The notes under the pieces: generated by a model
Databases searched by the model: none
What the model saw: the letters and a program-made list of their open reading frames with translations, nothing else
What the model was told of the DNA's origin: nothing
Translations under genes and position numbers: made by a program
DNA from: Triticum aestivum
Lineage: Eukaryota > Streptophyta > Magnoliopsida > Poales > Poaceae
Reading direction: 5' to 3'
DNA length: 64,000 nucleotides
Assembly (NCBI RefSeq): GCF_018294505.1
Contig: NC_057807.1
Coordinates: 165,705,582-165,769,581 of the forward strand
Shown: positions 32,774-44,018 of the stretch, one piece after another
How the letters are laid out: every line of letters starts with the position of its first letter
Position numbering within the stretch: the first letter of the stretch is position 1

Positions 32774-33420
32774 GCTCCCATCCAAGGGGCGCCACCCTCT
32801 ATTGCATAGGGAGGCGCGCCCGGTGCCCTCCTCAGGCAAGCCTCGGGGGCTCTCTCCTGGGGAGCCCCTGACTTTGCCAAGATCACGAGGGAGGAGCTCG
32901 GGAACCACATTGAGGCATGCTTCACGGCACGTCTCCCTCAAGAAGGCGTAAGGCAAGGAGGGCCCAACCCTCGGGAGTTCATCACCAAGGTTGCTCAGGA
33001 GTTGCAGGAATCGAGAGTCATGGGTGGCAACCGCCGCCTGCCCGGCGTAGCTCCCCATTCAGGCGAGGATGGCGGGCTGCACGTCTGCATCAACTACCCA
33101 GGGCTCAATCGAGTCGTGTCTCAGGAGTGCTTCTGGCCTTCGCATAGGGCGTTGCAAGGGTCCACCGCACAGCTACGTTCGCATGCCCTTCGGCCTGCCA
33201 AACGCGGCTGCTGCTCACCAGCGCCTAATGAGGAGCATTCTGGAAGCTCAGGTGGCCAAGCACCATGCGCTCCTGGAGGAATTGGAGATGGACCTCGTCG
33301 AGCCGCCCGGACCTCCCGAGCCTCCCGAGGCTCGGAGCTCCGAGGGCTCGTGAGGATCGGCTTCTTCACCATGCACCGTCAGCTACTCCAACACTCGCTT
33401 TGCAATGGTATCAGGTGACT
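32774..33420 (+). pseudogene. Shrunken reverse transcriptase of element E
   Basis: Only fragments remain, in changing frames: ACFTARLPQEGVRQGGPNPR near 32915, LHVCINYPGLNRVVSQECFW near 33080-33140 (compare LCVDFKDLNKACPKDPFPLP in C), and YVRMPFGLPNAAAAHQRLMR near 33178-33240 (compare MPFGLKNAGATYQRMI). The block between these two motifs is far shorter than in C, so an internal deletion has removed part of the fingers and palm. The YxDD motif is not found. RNase H and integrase do not follow. E could not move by itself. Confidence 0.7.
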
Positions 33421-34821
33421 TCTCTCAAGTTTCATTTCAGCTGGGAGTGCCCTCAGGGCTGCACCATTCCCAGGTCGCATGGGTCTATCCCCACGGCATG
33501 TATCCGTTTTTCTTATGTCTTCAGCTTACCTTGTTGGGGGCGCCTCTGGGGCTGCATCATCCCCAAGCCACTTGGGCCTGACCCAGTGGCGTGTGCCTTT
33601 CTCTGCATCTATCTAAGTTGATTTGCTTCTTCATGCTTAACCTGCTTGAGATAATCGCCTGCTCGATTGACACCTACCTTTGGAGCCGCTCGCTCTGGCA
33701 CGACGCTTGTGCATGGGTCCGTCCCTGCAAGGTCGACAAATCTGAGTGGTCGTGCTCTGGCCGCGGCAACCCCGCAAAGTGCTACCTCACCAGGCCCTCG
33801 GTGCCTCAATCACTCCCTCGGAGCAACCAATGGCTGGCTGGCAACCGTAATGGCAGTCCTTGTTTTCCTCCTGCTGGTGTATAGGATCCGCCTAAGCAAT
33901 AGCGTGGGGGGCATCATGATCTCCCTCTCCCTCTCTCTCCCGTGCGATCCGCTCGCGCATTAAAAGGTGGGGCGCCTGAGCATCGCGACTCAGGAGCTCT
34001 TACTGGCTCTCCAGCCCTCACCCCATGGCCTTGACCCACGGCATCGTGACCTGTCATACCAGCGGCGGCTGAGTTTGCTCGAGGGCCGAGACCTGAGGAT
34101 GTAGAGCATGAAGGAAAGTGCAGGGAAGAGGGGAGAAGCTCACGAGGACCCAACCCAGTGACACCCCAGCTGCTGGCGCGCAGGCCCGGCTCCTCGCCGA
34201 AGAACTACACCAAGCTCATGAGATAAGTCACGCCCATGGAAAAGCTAAATCAACACGATGCTAAACCCTCGCCTAGTGCGGCTTTGTCACGGCGACATTG
34301 CCTTCCTTTCTTGCCCAGCGGAGGCTGCTTGAGCGCTAAAGGGGACCGCCCGAGCATCGCGCCTCGAGGGCTCTTACTGGACCTTGGGCCGCTCACCTTC
34401 TGGCCTTGACCACGGCATCGCGACCTGGCATACCAGCGACGGCTGAAGCGTGCCTGGGGACCGGGACCTGTCAGCGTAGAGCACCAAGCCGTCGTGAGGA
34501 CAGAAAGGGGGAGCCGAGTCAAGATAGCACAAGCATCTCACATCGCTCCATAACAAGGATAATATTGACAAAAGACATAGCAGACGCTTTACATACCCCC
34601 GCGGGGTGCTTATTTGATACCTCGCAGGGAACAAAAGGTGCCAATCCTAAGGAATGCTAACTACGCGCGCCACCACAGGAGATGCCATCATCAATAATGG
34701 GCCGCCAAGCACCGGCGCCAACCCCAACCAGATCAGCGGCGTCGGCGGCCAGATGCAGCTGCCCTGCTCTAGGCGCGACGCGGGCTCGGGGGCTCGTAGC
34801 TGTCGTCGCTCGTCTCCGGAG
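33421..34821. other. Noncoding 3' internal region of element E
   Basis: No believable gene. It contains imperfect internal duplications (33957-34120 versus 34331-34490, and a smaller one near 33440-33600). It lies between the decayed reverse transcriptase and the stop of the antisense gene. Confidence 0.5.
33957..34490. repeat. Imperfect direct duplication in element E
   Basis: About 160 bp at 33957-34120 recurs diverged at 34331-34490, offset near 373 bp. Shared words include GAGCATCGCG, CTCTTACTGG, ACGGCATCG and ATACCAGCG in the same order. Confidence 0.6.
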
Positions 34822-35550
34822 TCACGTGAAGCTCGGGAGAGTTGCTGGACCCTCCGGCTTCTCCGCTGCTACCAGAGGAGCTGCTAGGGAAGCGGTTGGC
34901 AGGCCTAGCCCTCGCCACTTCAATGCCCCGGCCGCCTTCTTTGGGCAGCACTCCAGTCGGCGTCCTTCCGTGTCGAAGACCTTGAAGAACATCAAGGAGG
35001 CGCCATCGTATTCAAGATGAATCATGGGGGCACCCCCTGTCCGGCAGACCCGGGCGATCTCGCCCCAGCCCCGGGTCATGTAGACCTTGCCCGGAGCGAC
35101 AACCTCGACCTCCGCTCCGGTCGCAAGGGTGCTGCAGTCAGCATGCTGCAACCAGAGCTCCAGAGGCCCCCTCGGCGGCATCTCGAAGGAGAAGGACGGA
35201 GGAAGCCGAATCCAAGAGCGTGGAGGCATAGCGGCGTGAAGCACGAGCTGGCGAGAAGAGCCCTCGGCATGGACCCCGGGGGCGATGACGCGCACCGCTG
35301 TGACTCGTCGGCGTTGCCGGCGGCGCCGGCGGTGCCGCTCGGCGTCTTCTTCTCCAGGGCCCTTGGCTCGGGCGCACAAGAGCAGTGGAAACCTAGGCGG
35401 CGGCCGCTCGTACCAGGGCCTCGACGTCTCCTTCCACGCGACCACATTGCGGCGGCCGGGGACCGGCCGCTTCCTTGGCGGAAGCGGGTCGAGACCCTCT
35501 CGTGGGGCCTTCCCCTTCTCTTCCGCTGAAAACCGGCGGATCGGCGCCAT
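34822..35550 (-). CDS. Antisense B3-like gene of element E
   Basis: Open minus-strand frame from ATG 35550-35548 to the stop at 34824-34822, 242 residues. The frame is open for 40 more codons upstream, but 35550 is the first ATG after a TATA box (35630-35637). Residues 70-83 are Arg-rich (RHRRRRRQRRR). Residues about 115-201 resemble a plant B3 DNA-binding fold: LPPSFSFEMPPRGPLELWLQ, then VVAPGKVYMTRGWGEIARV, then LEYDGASLMFFKVFDTEGRR. The Gly-Trp turn and the Phe-x-Val-Phe-Asp strand are the usual landmarks. B3 proteins bind DNA in the nucleus. The gene occupies the slot held by the Transposase_28-like gene in A, C and D. It is open although E's gag, protease and RT are all broken. The fold assignment is a by-eye judgement; the function is unknown. 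Confidence 0.65.
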   Translation of the reverse strand: MAPIRRFSAEEKGKAPREGLDPLPPRKRPVPGRRNVVAWKETSRPWYERPPPRFPLLLCARAKGPGEEDAERHRRRRRQRRRVTAVRVIAPGVHAEGSSRQLVLHAAMPPRSWIRLPPSFSFEMPPRGPLELWLQHADCSTLATGAEVEVVAPGKVYMTRGWGEIARVCRTGGAPMIHLEYDGASLMFFKVFDTEGRRLECCPKKAAGALKWRGLGLPTASLAAPLVAAEKPEGPATLPSFT

Positions 35551-35629
35551 TGGCGTAAAGTGGAGCAAGGGCGAGGAAGAAAGAGTGAAGCGGGAAGGGA
35601 TGGACTGCGTGACTCTCCCCCGTCCGTAC

Positions 35630-35637
35630 TTATAGTC
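35630..35637 (-). promoter_or_regulatory. TATA box of element E antisense gene
   Basis: The minus strand reads GGACTATAAGTACGG, about 80 bases upstream of ATG 35550. Nearly the same box (CTATAAGTAG) precedes the unrelated antisense gene of element A. Confidence 0.6.
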
Positions 35638-35875
35638 CAGAGGAGGCCAACTGTCGGCCTCCACGATCACAGGTAATCATGACCCATTTCTGCATGCAGG
35701 GACTTGTCAAGTCGAGCAGTTGCCGAGGAAGCATGGGGAAGCGGAGGCGCCCACGTTCAATCAACCGCCACGCGGCGCCCAAGGCCACAGGCTGTTGGGG
35801 CCCGCGGCGCTCCGCACTTGCCCCTTAGCTTCTCTACTAAGCCAAGTCCGAGCGCGCCTTGGGCCGAGGGGCTAC

Positions 35876-36790
35876 TGTCGGTGTTCTGGGAACAGGGGTC
35901 CCCAGACTTGCCTGCCTGCGGCCTGCGGCGTGGCTCGAGCGGTGGCCCAGTACGACCCATCTTCATCAGCGCAAGACTCAAGACCCTCTTGAGGGGCCAA
36001 GCCTCGCGGGGCAAATGACATGAGGCTTCCTCAGTAGTGGCCTCGCCAGGCAGGCTCGCGAGGAGGCGGAGAGATCAAGGCAGGGGTACCTCGCGAGGTG
36101 CTCATGATGCAAGCCGTGACGATCGAGACCAGGCGGGCGCCGGCCTGCGCAGTGTCCTTGTTTCCTATTTGGTGCAAAGGGGGCAAGCACAGGCGTGGAG
36201 TACCGAGGCATCAGGCAAAGGTTACCATTTCAGTGCAACGAGACCAAGACCAGCAGAGCGGCAGGATGGAGGTCACCGTGGAGCCCAAGACGGAGTCATC
36301 ACTAGTGCCTTTGGCAGCCGAAGACCAACTTTAGTCAGGATAACTTGTACTAGATGTCCCCCTTCAAAATGGTCGTTGTTGGCGCCCTTCCCGCTCAATA
36401 TTTGGGAAGAGGACCAGTGCCACTATACATAGCGATAGCCACCACAATAGAGGGATTGGGCCCAGATCTCATCGAGTCCTGATCAGATCAATAGGCGACC
36501 GGACCTCTAACAAGTAGAACACCACATCAGCTCAAGAACACCTCTCGCGAGGCAGTTCTTCCCTATACTGTTCATCATCTGCCCCTGAGGCAATCCACCA
36601 CACCACACACTGGAGTAGGGTATTACACCACAACGGTGGCCCGAACCAGTATAAATCTTGTGTCGCTTGTGTTTTTCATTGTTAGCTTAGATTCTTGCGA
36701 GGCGATTAGATGCGGATAGGTAGGGGGAAGATCTTCGCGCGCACCCCAGAGTTCGAACCTTAAGAGTCTGCCGGAACCCTACATTCGACA
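35876..36790 (+). repeat. 3' LTR of element E
   Basis: 915 bp, TGTCGGTGTTCTGGG to CATTCGACA, preceded by GGGCCGAGGGGCTAC as polypurine tract. It differs from the 5' LTR by many substitutions and by about 25-30 extra bases near 36450-36490. Confidence 0.85.
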
Positions 36791-37050
36791 AGTCCATCCT
36801 ATATGATTATGATTCTCATTTATGGACTAAACCCTCCGGTTTATATAGACACCGGAGGGGACTAGGGTTGTACAAACTCGGTTACATAGAAAGGAATCTA
36901 CACATCCGAATCGCCAAGCTTGCCATCCACGCAGAGGAGAGTCCCATCCGGACACGGGAAGAAATCTTCTGTCTTATATCTTCATACCCCAATAGTCCGG
37001 CTCATGTAAATAGTCCGGCCGTCCGAGGACCCCTTAATCCAGGACTCCCT
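36791..37050 (-). repeat. 5' LTR of element B, second piece (5' half of the LTR)
   Basis: The plus strand carries the reverse of the LTR start (CCAGGACTCCCT) at its right end and a reversed TATA box (TTTATATAGACACCGG) near 36840. It continues the piece at 28659-28873. The final CA is altered. To the right the sequence is the LTR of G. Confidence 0.8.
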
Positions 37051-38436
37051 AACCCATTCCTCTGCATGACATGTCATTGCCACAATTAAATAGTTGAAAC
37101 CCACTAGCATGTGTAGGAGTTCATTGAAGCCATGTTGTGTTCCTACCATGCCATGCCTTCTATTACTTAGATTGTGTTAGGTCTGATTCATTGGAATGAA
37201 TTGGAGTGCAGCGTTGTATGTTCTGATGCTGAGAGTTAAGTGTGTGAACACAATTTGGTAAAAGGTAGCAGTGAGAGGCCATGTAGGAGTACATGGTGGG
37301 TTGTCTCACTAGAACCATCCTTAAGCACTGAGTTCTGTGTATGTCGTCCAATGACTATCTACTACCACACATTGCGCTCCGGGCGCTCCAAGCCCTCTCG
37401 ACTTATTAATGAATTGATCTCTGTCCAGGAGTCGCAACTAGTTTTTGGTGTTTGTAGGCAGTTTTATTCTTCTACTAGGTGGCACCCGGCAGGGTGGGCT
37501 TGGGACAGACTAGGCACACATCACATGGTGTACTAAGTGGCACCCGGTTGGTGGGCTTGGGAACCCTGCTCACATCGTTTTGGGCCGTGGTGGAAACCTT
37601 GGCCAGACTCCCTTGCAGATAGAACATGAATAGGCGATAAACCTGGACTAGGGTCTTATGTGGTTAGTCAAGTCGTGGCTGACACCCTCTCCAGGCTTCC
37701 GCTTGAAGGATGCCGAGATACATGACGTGTACATGGCGGTAAGTGGCGAGAGCGTGTGTGAAGAAGTACACCCCTGCAGGGTTAACATGATCTATTCGAA
37801 TAACCGGGTCCGCGGATATGGACTTCTTTGATGCTTACGTGGTACATAGACAACTTGAAGTGGATACTCTAAAATGCTCAAGATAAGTGTGAGTGCTACG
37901 GTTGGCCTTCTCGTAGGGAGACGGGGATGAATCCATACTAGTGTATTGTGTGGTGATTAGTGGACTCGTGTGCGTTGTCTTACCTTAGAAAAGGTAACTC
38001 GTAGTCATAGATTAGGATAGCCACTGAGTCAAAGCTGGCTTGCAGTAACAAAATCCCACATTACCTTCTTTATACAAATGCATGTATGATAGGATCTTAT
38101 GTAAGTGTTGCTGAGTACCTTTGTACTCATGTTGCCTTATTTATTCTTTTGCAGCGAAGATTTCGGTCTTACTAGTTTCCATGGACTTCGACAAGTAGCT
38201 TGTACCTCAACTACGTTCTTGATCGGATGTTGTAGATAGTCAGGTTCTTCAGCCTTTTCATTTGTAGTTGTATGTACTCAGACATGTAATGCTTCCGCTT
38301 GTTGCTTGTATGCTCTGAATGTTGGGTCATGTGACCCCTGTTTGTAATAAATGCTATGACGGCTCTTCTGAGCCTTTATCTATATGAGTTGTTGAGTTAT
38401 GTTGAGATGCCATGTTGTACAACACATACTTGCATG
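37051..38436 (+). repeat. 5' LTR of G, middle part
   Basis: Aligns with 54827-56214 of the 3' LTR with a few percent difference. The LTR start equivalent to 52801-54826 is absent; B's LTR abuts here. The LTR resumes at 43496 after the LINE. Confidence 0.85.
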
Positions 38437-38623
38437 TTTTTTTTGAAAAGACGGTAGGAGAGGCTCCTACTGGTTGTATATATTCCTTCCTTTGTGGCTA
38501 GTTACATGTGTGTTACAGGGTAAAGTACAGAGTAGTGGCCTGCCATCCCTCCACCTCTGGTGGGGTGGAGTTTAAGATGGGTACCAAGACAAGGGATCAC
38601 TACACAAAGATCAGGGAGGGAGT

Positions 38624-41600
38624 TTAGGCTAGTGAGTCACAAAAAGTAGTTACAAAAGATCTTTCCGCCTCCTTCACCCTGTATTGGAGGAGGTCGAAAG
38701 CACCCTTGAATTGTGCCAACCAGGAGCCAGTGTTGGGGCTGACCCCTCTGAAGTGTTTATTGTTGTGTTCCTTCCACAAACTCCAAGATGATGTGAGGAA
38801 AATTTCCATGAAGAGATGTCTTCGGTCAAACTCATTAGTTTGTGCGATCAGATCAAGCCTGGAATCAAACCCCGGCCATGCAATGCCAATCTTCTCCCAG
38901 CAAGCCTTACCGAACGGGCAGGTGAAGATCATGTGGTCCACTGTTTCCTCAATATGTTGACCACAGAGAAGGCAATCAAAGACCTCACCAATGTTGTAGT
39001 GGCGATGCTTCAGCATGTTTCTTGTATTCAGGCGGTCAAGAAGCAGCAGCCAACCAAAGACTTTAATTTTCATGGTACTTTTAGATTTCCACAGCAGCCT
39101 GAAAGTTGGATGTCTCGGGGCCAGCCTAAAGCAGAATTTATAGTAATCAGCAAACTTAAACTCAGTTTGCCCCCAGGTATAGTGCCAAATGTCCGTGGTA
39201 GGCGTGGAAGGGCGCATGTGGGTGGTTAGGGTTTGCATATCACGGAGTTCAGAAAAAGCTTCAGGAGAGAGCGGCAGGTGAAAGAGGTCATGCAATGACG
39301 TGCTCTCCAAGAAGTCCTTAACGGATGCATCTTCATGCAAGGCAAAGGAAAAGGCTCGAGGGTGCGATGTCTCAAGGTTGTCCTCAAGCCATAGATCTTT
39401 CCATATGAGAGCAGTTGTCCCATCAACCACTTGGACACGTGAAACGCCGCGGTATTTAGGTGTAAGTTTAAGCACGTCACGCCACCAGAACGAGCCCACC
39501 GCGTCCAATGCGTGCAGAATTTTACCTGCGTAGTAAGTGTCCCAAGGTAGGTGCACCCACGGAACATCCTTCTTGTTATAGAACTTGTGAAGGAATTTCA
39601 TGAGTAAAGCTTCGTTTCGAAGTTTCAGATTGATCACTCCGAGGCCTCCATATTTCTTGGGCTTGCAGACCAAGTTCCAAGCGGCTAGTGACTTGCATTT
39701 ATCCCTGTGTTCGGTCTTCTTATTCCAAAGGCAGCGGCGACGGATCTTGTCCATCATCTCAACTATCCGCGGGTGTAACTTTAGGGTGCACATGGCATAA
39801 ATAAGCAGGGACGTGACGGTTGCATTAAGCCATGAAAGCTTCCCCCCATATGACATCATGGAGATCGTAGCGGTAAGGCGTCGTTCGGCACTGCAAACAA
39901 GAGGCATGAGGTCCTGCACCGTAGGTTTTGAGGTACCCATGGGAAGACCAAGGTATGTAAAAGGCATGGCACCAACCGAACAGCCAGAGATTGCAGCGAG
40001 CTGAGCAGTTGAGGTATCATCAAGGTTAATAGGAATAAGAGGGGACTTGTTGAAGTTGATCTTGAGACCAATGGACATTGCATAGTCAGAGAGAATTTTC
40101 TTGATAATTTCAGCTTGTCGTGGGCATGCGGGGAGGGCCAGGATGGTATCGTCTGCATACTGGATGACAGGATATTCAGATTGACCAGGGCAAGGGAAAG
40201 ATAGCTCGATCCTCCCCTGCCTAAACGTATCGTTGATGGCCGCCTGAAGTAGATCAGCCGCAACGACAAAGAGAAAGGGGGAAAGAGGATCACCTTGGCG
40301 TACCCCACTCTTACAATGAAATTGATGGCCCGGCACGCCATTTAGCAGAACAGATGATCTCCCGGAAGAAAAGATACAGCGAATCCAGTTAAGCCATTTG
40401 TCAGAGAAACCCATATGCCTCATGATGTTGATCATAGGATCATGACCAATAGTGTCAAAGGCTTTTGCGAAATCCAGCTTGAGCAGAATGATTTTTCATT
40501 TTGATGCATGACATTGATGGATATATTGGAACGCCCAATCCAGGCAGTCTTGGATGATCTGGCCCTTTAGGAAACCATATTGCTTGCAGTGGACTAGGCT
40601 CAGGATGATCTTTTGCAGCCGATTAGCCAAGAGTTTGGTGATCAATTTGAGGCAACAGTTCAACAGTGTAATCAGTCTGTAGTCATTGACTGACAAAGGC
40701 GAGTGAATCTTTGGGATCAGAGTAATAAGACCATCATTGATGCTTGTTAGATCAAGGTCACCTGCGTGGAATTGGGAGCATAGGTTATTACAATCATTTT
40801 TGATCAAAGGCCAGCAAGCCTTGAGAAATGCTCCACTAAATCCATCCGGGCCAGGCGCACGGTCAGGAGGCATCTCCTTTACAACTGCATCTATCTCTTC
40901 ATGTGTGAATGGATCTGTTAGGTGTTCAAGATCATTGGAGCCCCATAGTAATGAAGGTAAATCAAATTTCATCTCAGCAGGTGATGAGGAACCCAGGCGA
41001 TTTTTGTAAGTCTGAAAGAGGAGAGCCTCTTTACTAGTGTGATCCTCCACCTGATTGCCCTCATTATCCAAGAAGCTAGCAATATTATTATTATGATAGT
41101 GTTCTGTGGCCATAGCCTGAAAAAACTTCGTGTTCTCATCACCGAACTTAATCCAACGGATTGTACATCTTTTCTTCCACTAGAGCTTTTGATACTGTAA
41201 GAGTCTCAGGATATGCTTTTTGAGGATGTTACGAAAATTGCTTTCAGGGATGGTAAGTGGTCTTTTGTTTTCCAGCTCGTCAAGATGGGCCAGGGTTTGG
41301 TTACAGTTATCAATGGTGATCGTCAAACGAGAGATGTTTTTGCTCCAAATCTTGAGGGCATGTTTGAGCCTTTTGAATTTAGAACAAAGGACTGTGGCAG
41401 CATTAGACGAGTTCACTGGTTCGTTCCAAGAGACACGCACAACATCCATGAAACCAGGGTGCAGAAGCCAATAAGATCCGAACCTGAAAACCTTACTGCG
41501 TGGGATGCACATTTCAATTGAGACAACACAAGGTATGTGGTCAGAGACAGGCTTACCCAACGGCTTGACCAGTGTTTTGGGGTACACGGTTGTCCAATGA

Positions 41601-42229
41601 AGTCATGTAAAAAACCAATCTAACTACTCGAGAAGAGGATCAAGTTGCATATTACTCCACGTATAGGCTCGGCCTTTAACAGGAAGCTCAATAAGGTTTT
41701 GTGCACGTATAATATCATTGAACGTGAACATGTCAGAAGTACTACCACCAGGTTTATTGCGATTAACAGGTGCATGAATATAGTTGAAATCACCAAGTAA
41801 AAGCCAGTCCTGTGAGGCAGGAATGTCTAACTCATATAGCCAATTCGTGTAAGTCACCCGGTTGTCCCCAGTACAGGGCCCATAAATATTAGCTAGCGTC
41901 CATGTTTGCCGAGAATGCGTACTGATGAACTGGGTAACAAGCGCAAAATGATCGGAAAATAAAATTGCGCTCGTAAACATTGAGCTCTTCCAGATCGTAA
42001 CAATACCCCCCGAGGCGCCACGAGAGGGCACGAAAGCAAAGCGATCAAATTGTCTGGGACAGCATGTTTTAATAAAAGCAAGATCGAACGAGGTCTTTTT
42101 GGTTTCTTGCAAACAAACGATCGCACAACCACTGGCGACAATAGCATTACGAAGCGCTAGTTGCTTAGGTTCAGAGTTCAGACCGCGAATATTCCAAGAA
42201 AGAACATTCCAAGAGAGCAAAAGAGACAT
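38624..42229 (-). pseudogene. LINE ORF2: endonuclease and reverse transcriptase, four in-frame stops
   Basis: A single reading frame of 1,202 codons from ATG 42229-42227 to the stop at 38624, broken only by stops near 41624, 41603, 41180 and 40496; no frameshift is needed. Domains in order: AP-endonuclease (LSWNIRGLNSEPKQLALRN, CLQETKK, DWLLLGDFNYI, then KPVSDHIPCVVSI), reverse transcriptase ([53 protein letters not shown], catalytic QYADDT), and a C-terminal zinc-binding segment ([19 protein letters not shown]). The endonuclease nicks target DNA and the RT copies the RNA there. With the stops it cannot act now, but the single frame shows it is not very old. The frame overlaps no host gene. 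Confidence 0.9.
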
Positions 42230-42244
42230 ATAAATGCAGGTAGA

Positions 42245-43495
42245 TTAAGCAGAGGTTGGATTACCACTGCTTCCAGGAGCTACATCATCAGGGGCAGCTT
42301 CAGCGACTTCAATAGGCGTCACAGTGGGAGGTACAGACAAGAGGGCTTCTTCAGTTAATTCAGCAGCAGGGATAGCACACCTGTTAACGCCAACATCTTG
42401 CAGTGTAGCAATGGGAGTTGGGGGTGGGATATCATCAGAAGCCTGCATAGATGTGGTGGAGGAGGAGGCGTCCACCTGAGGTATGATTCTTGGCTTAACC
42501 TTGGAAGTGGCAGTGCGGGTATCAGTGGGCATGTTGACCTTGAAACCATTGTATTTGTTGGTCCTGGTGCTGCGACGAACTTCAACAGTTGAAATTGGTG
42601 CTACATCAGTTTTGGAGCGACGACCACGGGTCATCAAATGTCCAAAAGGTATCTCAATGTTGACAGTTGCTAAGCCCAGACCACCCTGCGGTAGTTCAAT
42701 CATTTGTGAAGAAGAAGAGGCAGGGTCCAGAAGGCATGTGTCAGAGGCTGTGACAGGTAGAAGTTCAGAGGCATCAGAGTGAGGGTCTGCAGATGGCCGT
42801 GTCTCCACTTCAGAAGCAGTCAACTGAAGGTGGGGAGATGGCAGAGCAGACAGCGTAGTAGGTGATCCAGTATCTGCAGGTTGGATATCCTGAATGACCA
42901 CAGACGATGGAGGCAGCTGCTCGAAGTGAACTCCAGTGTGATCAGAAGAAACCAAAACTGAAACTTCAGCACTCGCATTTCTCATACCATAAGCATTGCG
43001 CCAGGGCCCCATGGATGCTATCATTGGCCGAGTGCATCAAATATAAATGTGTTGAGCTGCTATCTGGGAATTGGGTCTTCAATCAGCAGAGATAGGAGGG
43101 CAGAGCCTTGGGTCGAAATACCAAACTGAATTCCATGATCATGCAGGACTACAGACACAGCAAAGGAATCTGTTGGCAGAGGAGAGTCCATAGGCTGCAG
43201 AGATTGCTGTGGAAGAATGATCAAATCAGTGGTAGCAGAGCTGCTGTCTTCATCCGAGGTGGAAAAGGAATCATTCCAGGCTTCTGTTGGGCTGTCAGTA
43301 AGGTTATTTTCAGGGAGAATGCCATCTTGAAAGGTAAGACCTTGAGCAGCCAGCCATGCCTGGTAGTTGACCAAATGTGGTGGGAGCGGTGGAAGGGGAG
43401 GTGCAGGCGGCTGCGGCCATTCACCCCAGGCAGCATTGGCACCATCATTGTTGCCGTTGTTGACAGCCTCTTCAGGATCAGCAGGAGCAGCATTC
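42245..43495 (-). pseudogene. LINE ORF1, C-terminal part
   Basis: Two pieces, 43495-43060 and 43024-42245, in different frames with a frameshift near 43040. The ORF ends 13 bases before ORF2's ATG. The protein is Ser/Thr/Pro-rich with an acidic stretch and a short basic motif (MTRGRRSKTD). Plant L1-type ORF1 proteins bind element RNA and usually have a zinc knuckle towards the middle; that part is not present, because the LINE copy is cut off at 43495. The upstream open frame beyond 43495 is LTR sequence of G. Identity rests mainly on position before ORF2. Confidence 0.7.
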
Positions 43496-44002
43496 TTATG
43501 CATACGTGTAATGTGTATTGCTATGTGTGGGATCCGACAACCGAGTTGTTTATTCTTGGTAGCCTCACTTATGGGAAAATGTCTTCTAGTGCTTCCACTA
43601 AGACATGGTAGCTTGCTACTGCTTCGGAACACTTAGGTTGGCCGACATGTGTCCTTCTTCATTCCTGTGTCTATCCCTTCGGGGAAATGTCACGCGTTGT
43701 TCCTTTAAGTCCTTGTAGCTTGCTACGACTTGGGTTCATACATTGATGACCGACACGTTCGTTGCTGGGTCATGTACGCCTGTTCCTGTAAGTTTGAGCC
43801 ACCTTGGGTTTATGACTAGTCATGTCGGCCCGGGTTCTCTATCATATGGATGTTAGCGACACATTCATATACATGAGCCAAAAGGTGCAAACGGTCCCGG
43901 GCCAGGTAAGGTGGCACCCGTGGGAATACCGTGCATGAGGCCGCAAAGTGATATGATGTGTTACATGCTAGATTGGTGTGACTTAGGATCGGGGTCCCGA
44001 AA
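43496..44002 (+). repeat. 5' LTR of G, 3' end
   Basis: Matches the end of the 3' LTR (to 56717). The last bases are CCCGAAA, against CCCGACA in the 3' LTR, so the terminal CA has mutated. Confidence 0.85.
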
Positions 44003-44006
44003 GCTT

Positions 44007-44018
44007 TGGTATCAGAGC
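44007..44018 (+). other. Primer-binding site of G (initiator Met tRNA)
   Basis: TGGTATCAGAGC, four bases after the LTR. This is the classical complement to the 3' end of plant initiator methionine tRNA. Confidence 0.9.

Larger units (their letters stand above)
28874..36790 (+). mobile_element. Gypsy element E, nested in the 5' LTR of B
   Basis: LTRs 28874-29767 and 35876-36790 are in plus orientation. Between them lie gag (split by solo LTR F), protease, a shrunken reverse transcriptase, and an antisense B3-like gene. No integrase is visible. The two pieces of B's LTR join logically across E, but the 5-bp flanks do not match (ATTCT left, AGTCC right), so a clear TSD is absent. Family not recognised with confidence. 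Confidence 0.8.
38437..43495 (-). mobile_element. LINE (non-LTR retrotransposon), 5'-truncated, inserted in the 5' LTR of G
   Basis: Minus-strand element with its tail (T8 on the plus strand at 38437-38444) on the left, ORF2 in the middle and the back part of ORF1 on the right. The flanking sequences TGCATG (38431-38436) and TTATGCATACG (43496 on) are adjacent in the other LTR of G, which fixes the insertion point. I could not find a convincing target-site duplication. Missing the front of ORF1, as expected from incomplete reverse transcription. Confidence 0.85.

Noticed and set aside
35017..35635. Plus-strand open frames opposite the B3-like gene
   Set aside because: They mirror the GC-rich antisense coding region and show no domain; the minus frame has the TATA box and fold-like pattern.
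28869..36795. A clear 5-bp TSD for E
   Set aside because: Left ATTCT and right AGTCC differ at two of five bases; placement of E rests on its LTR pair and the split LTR of B instead.
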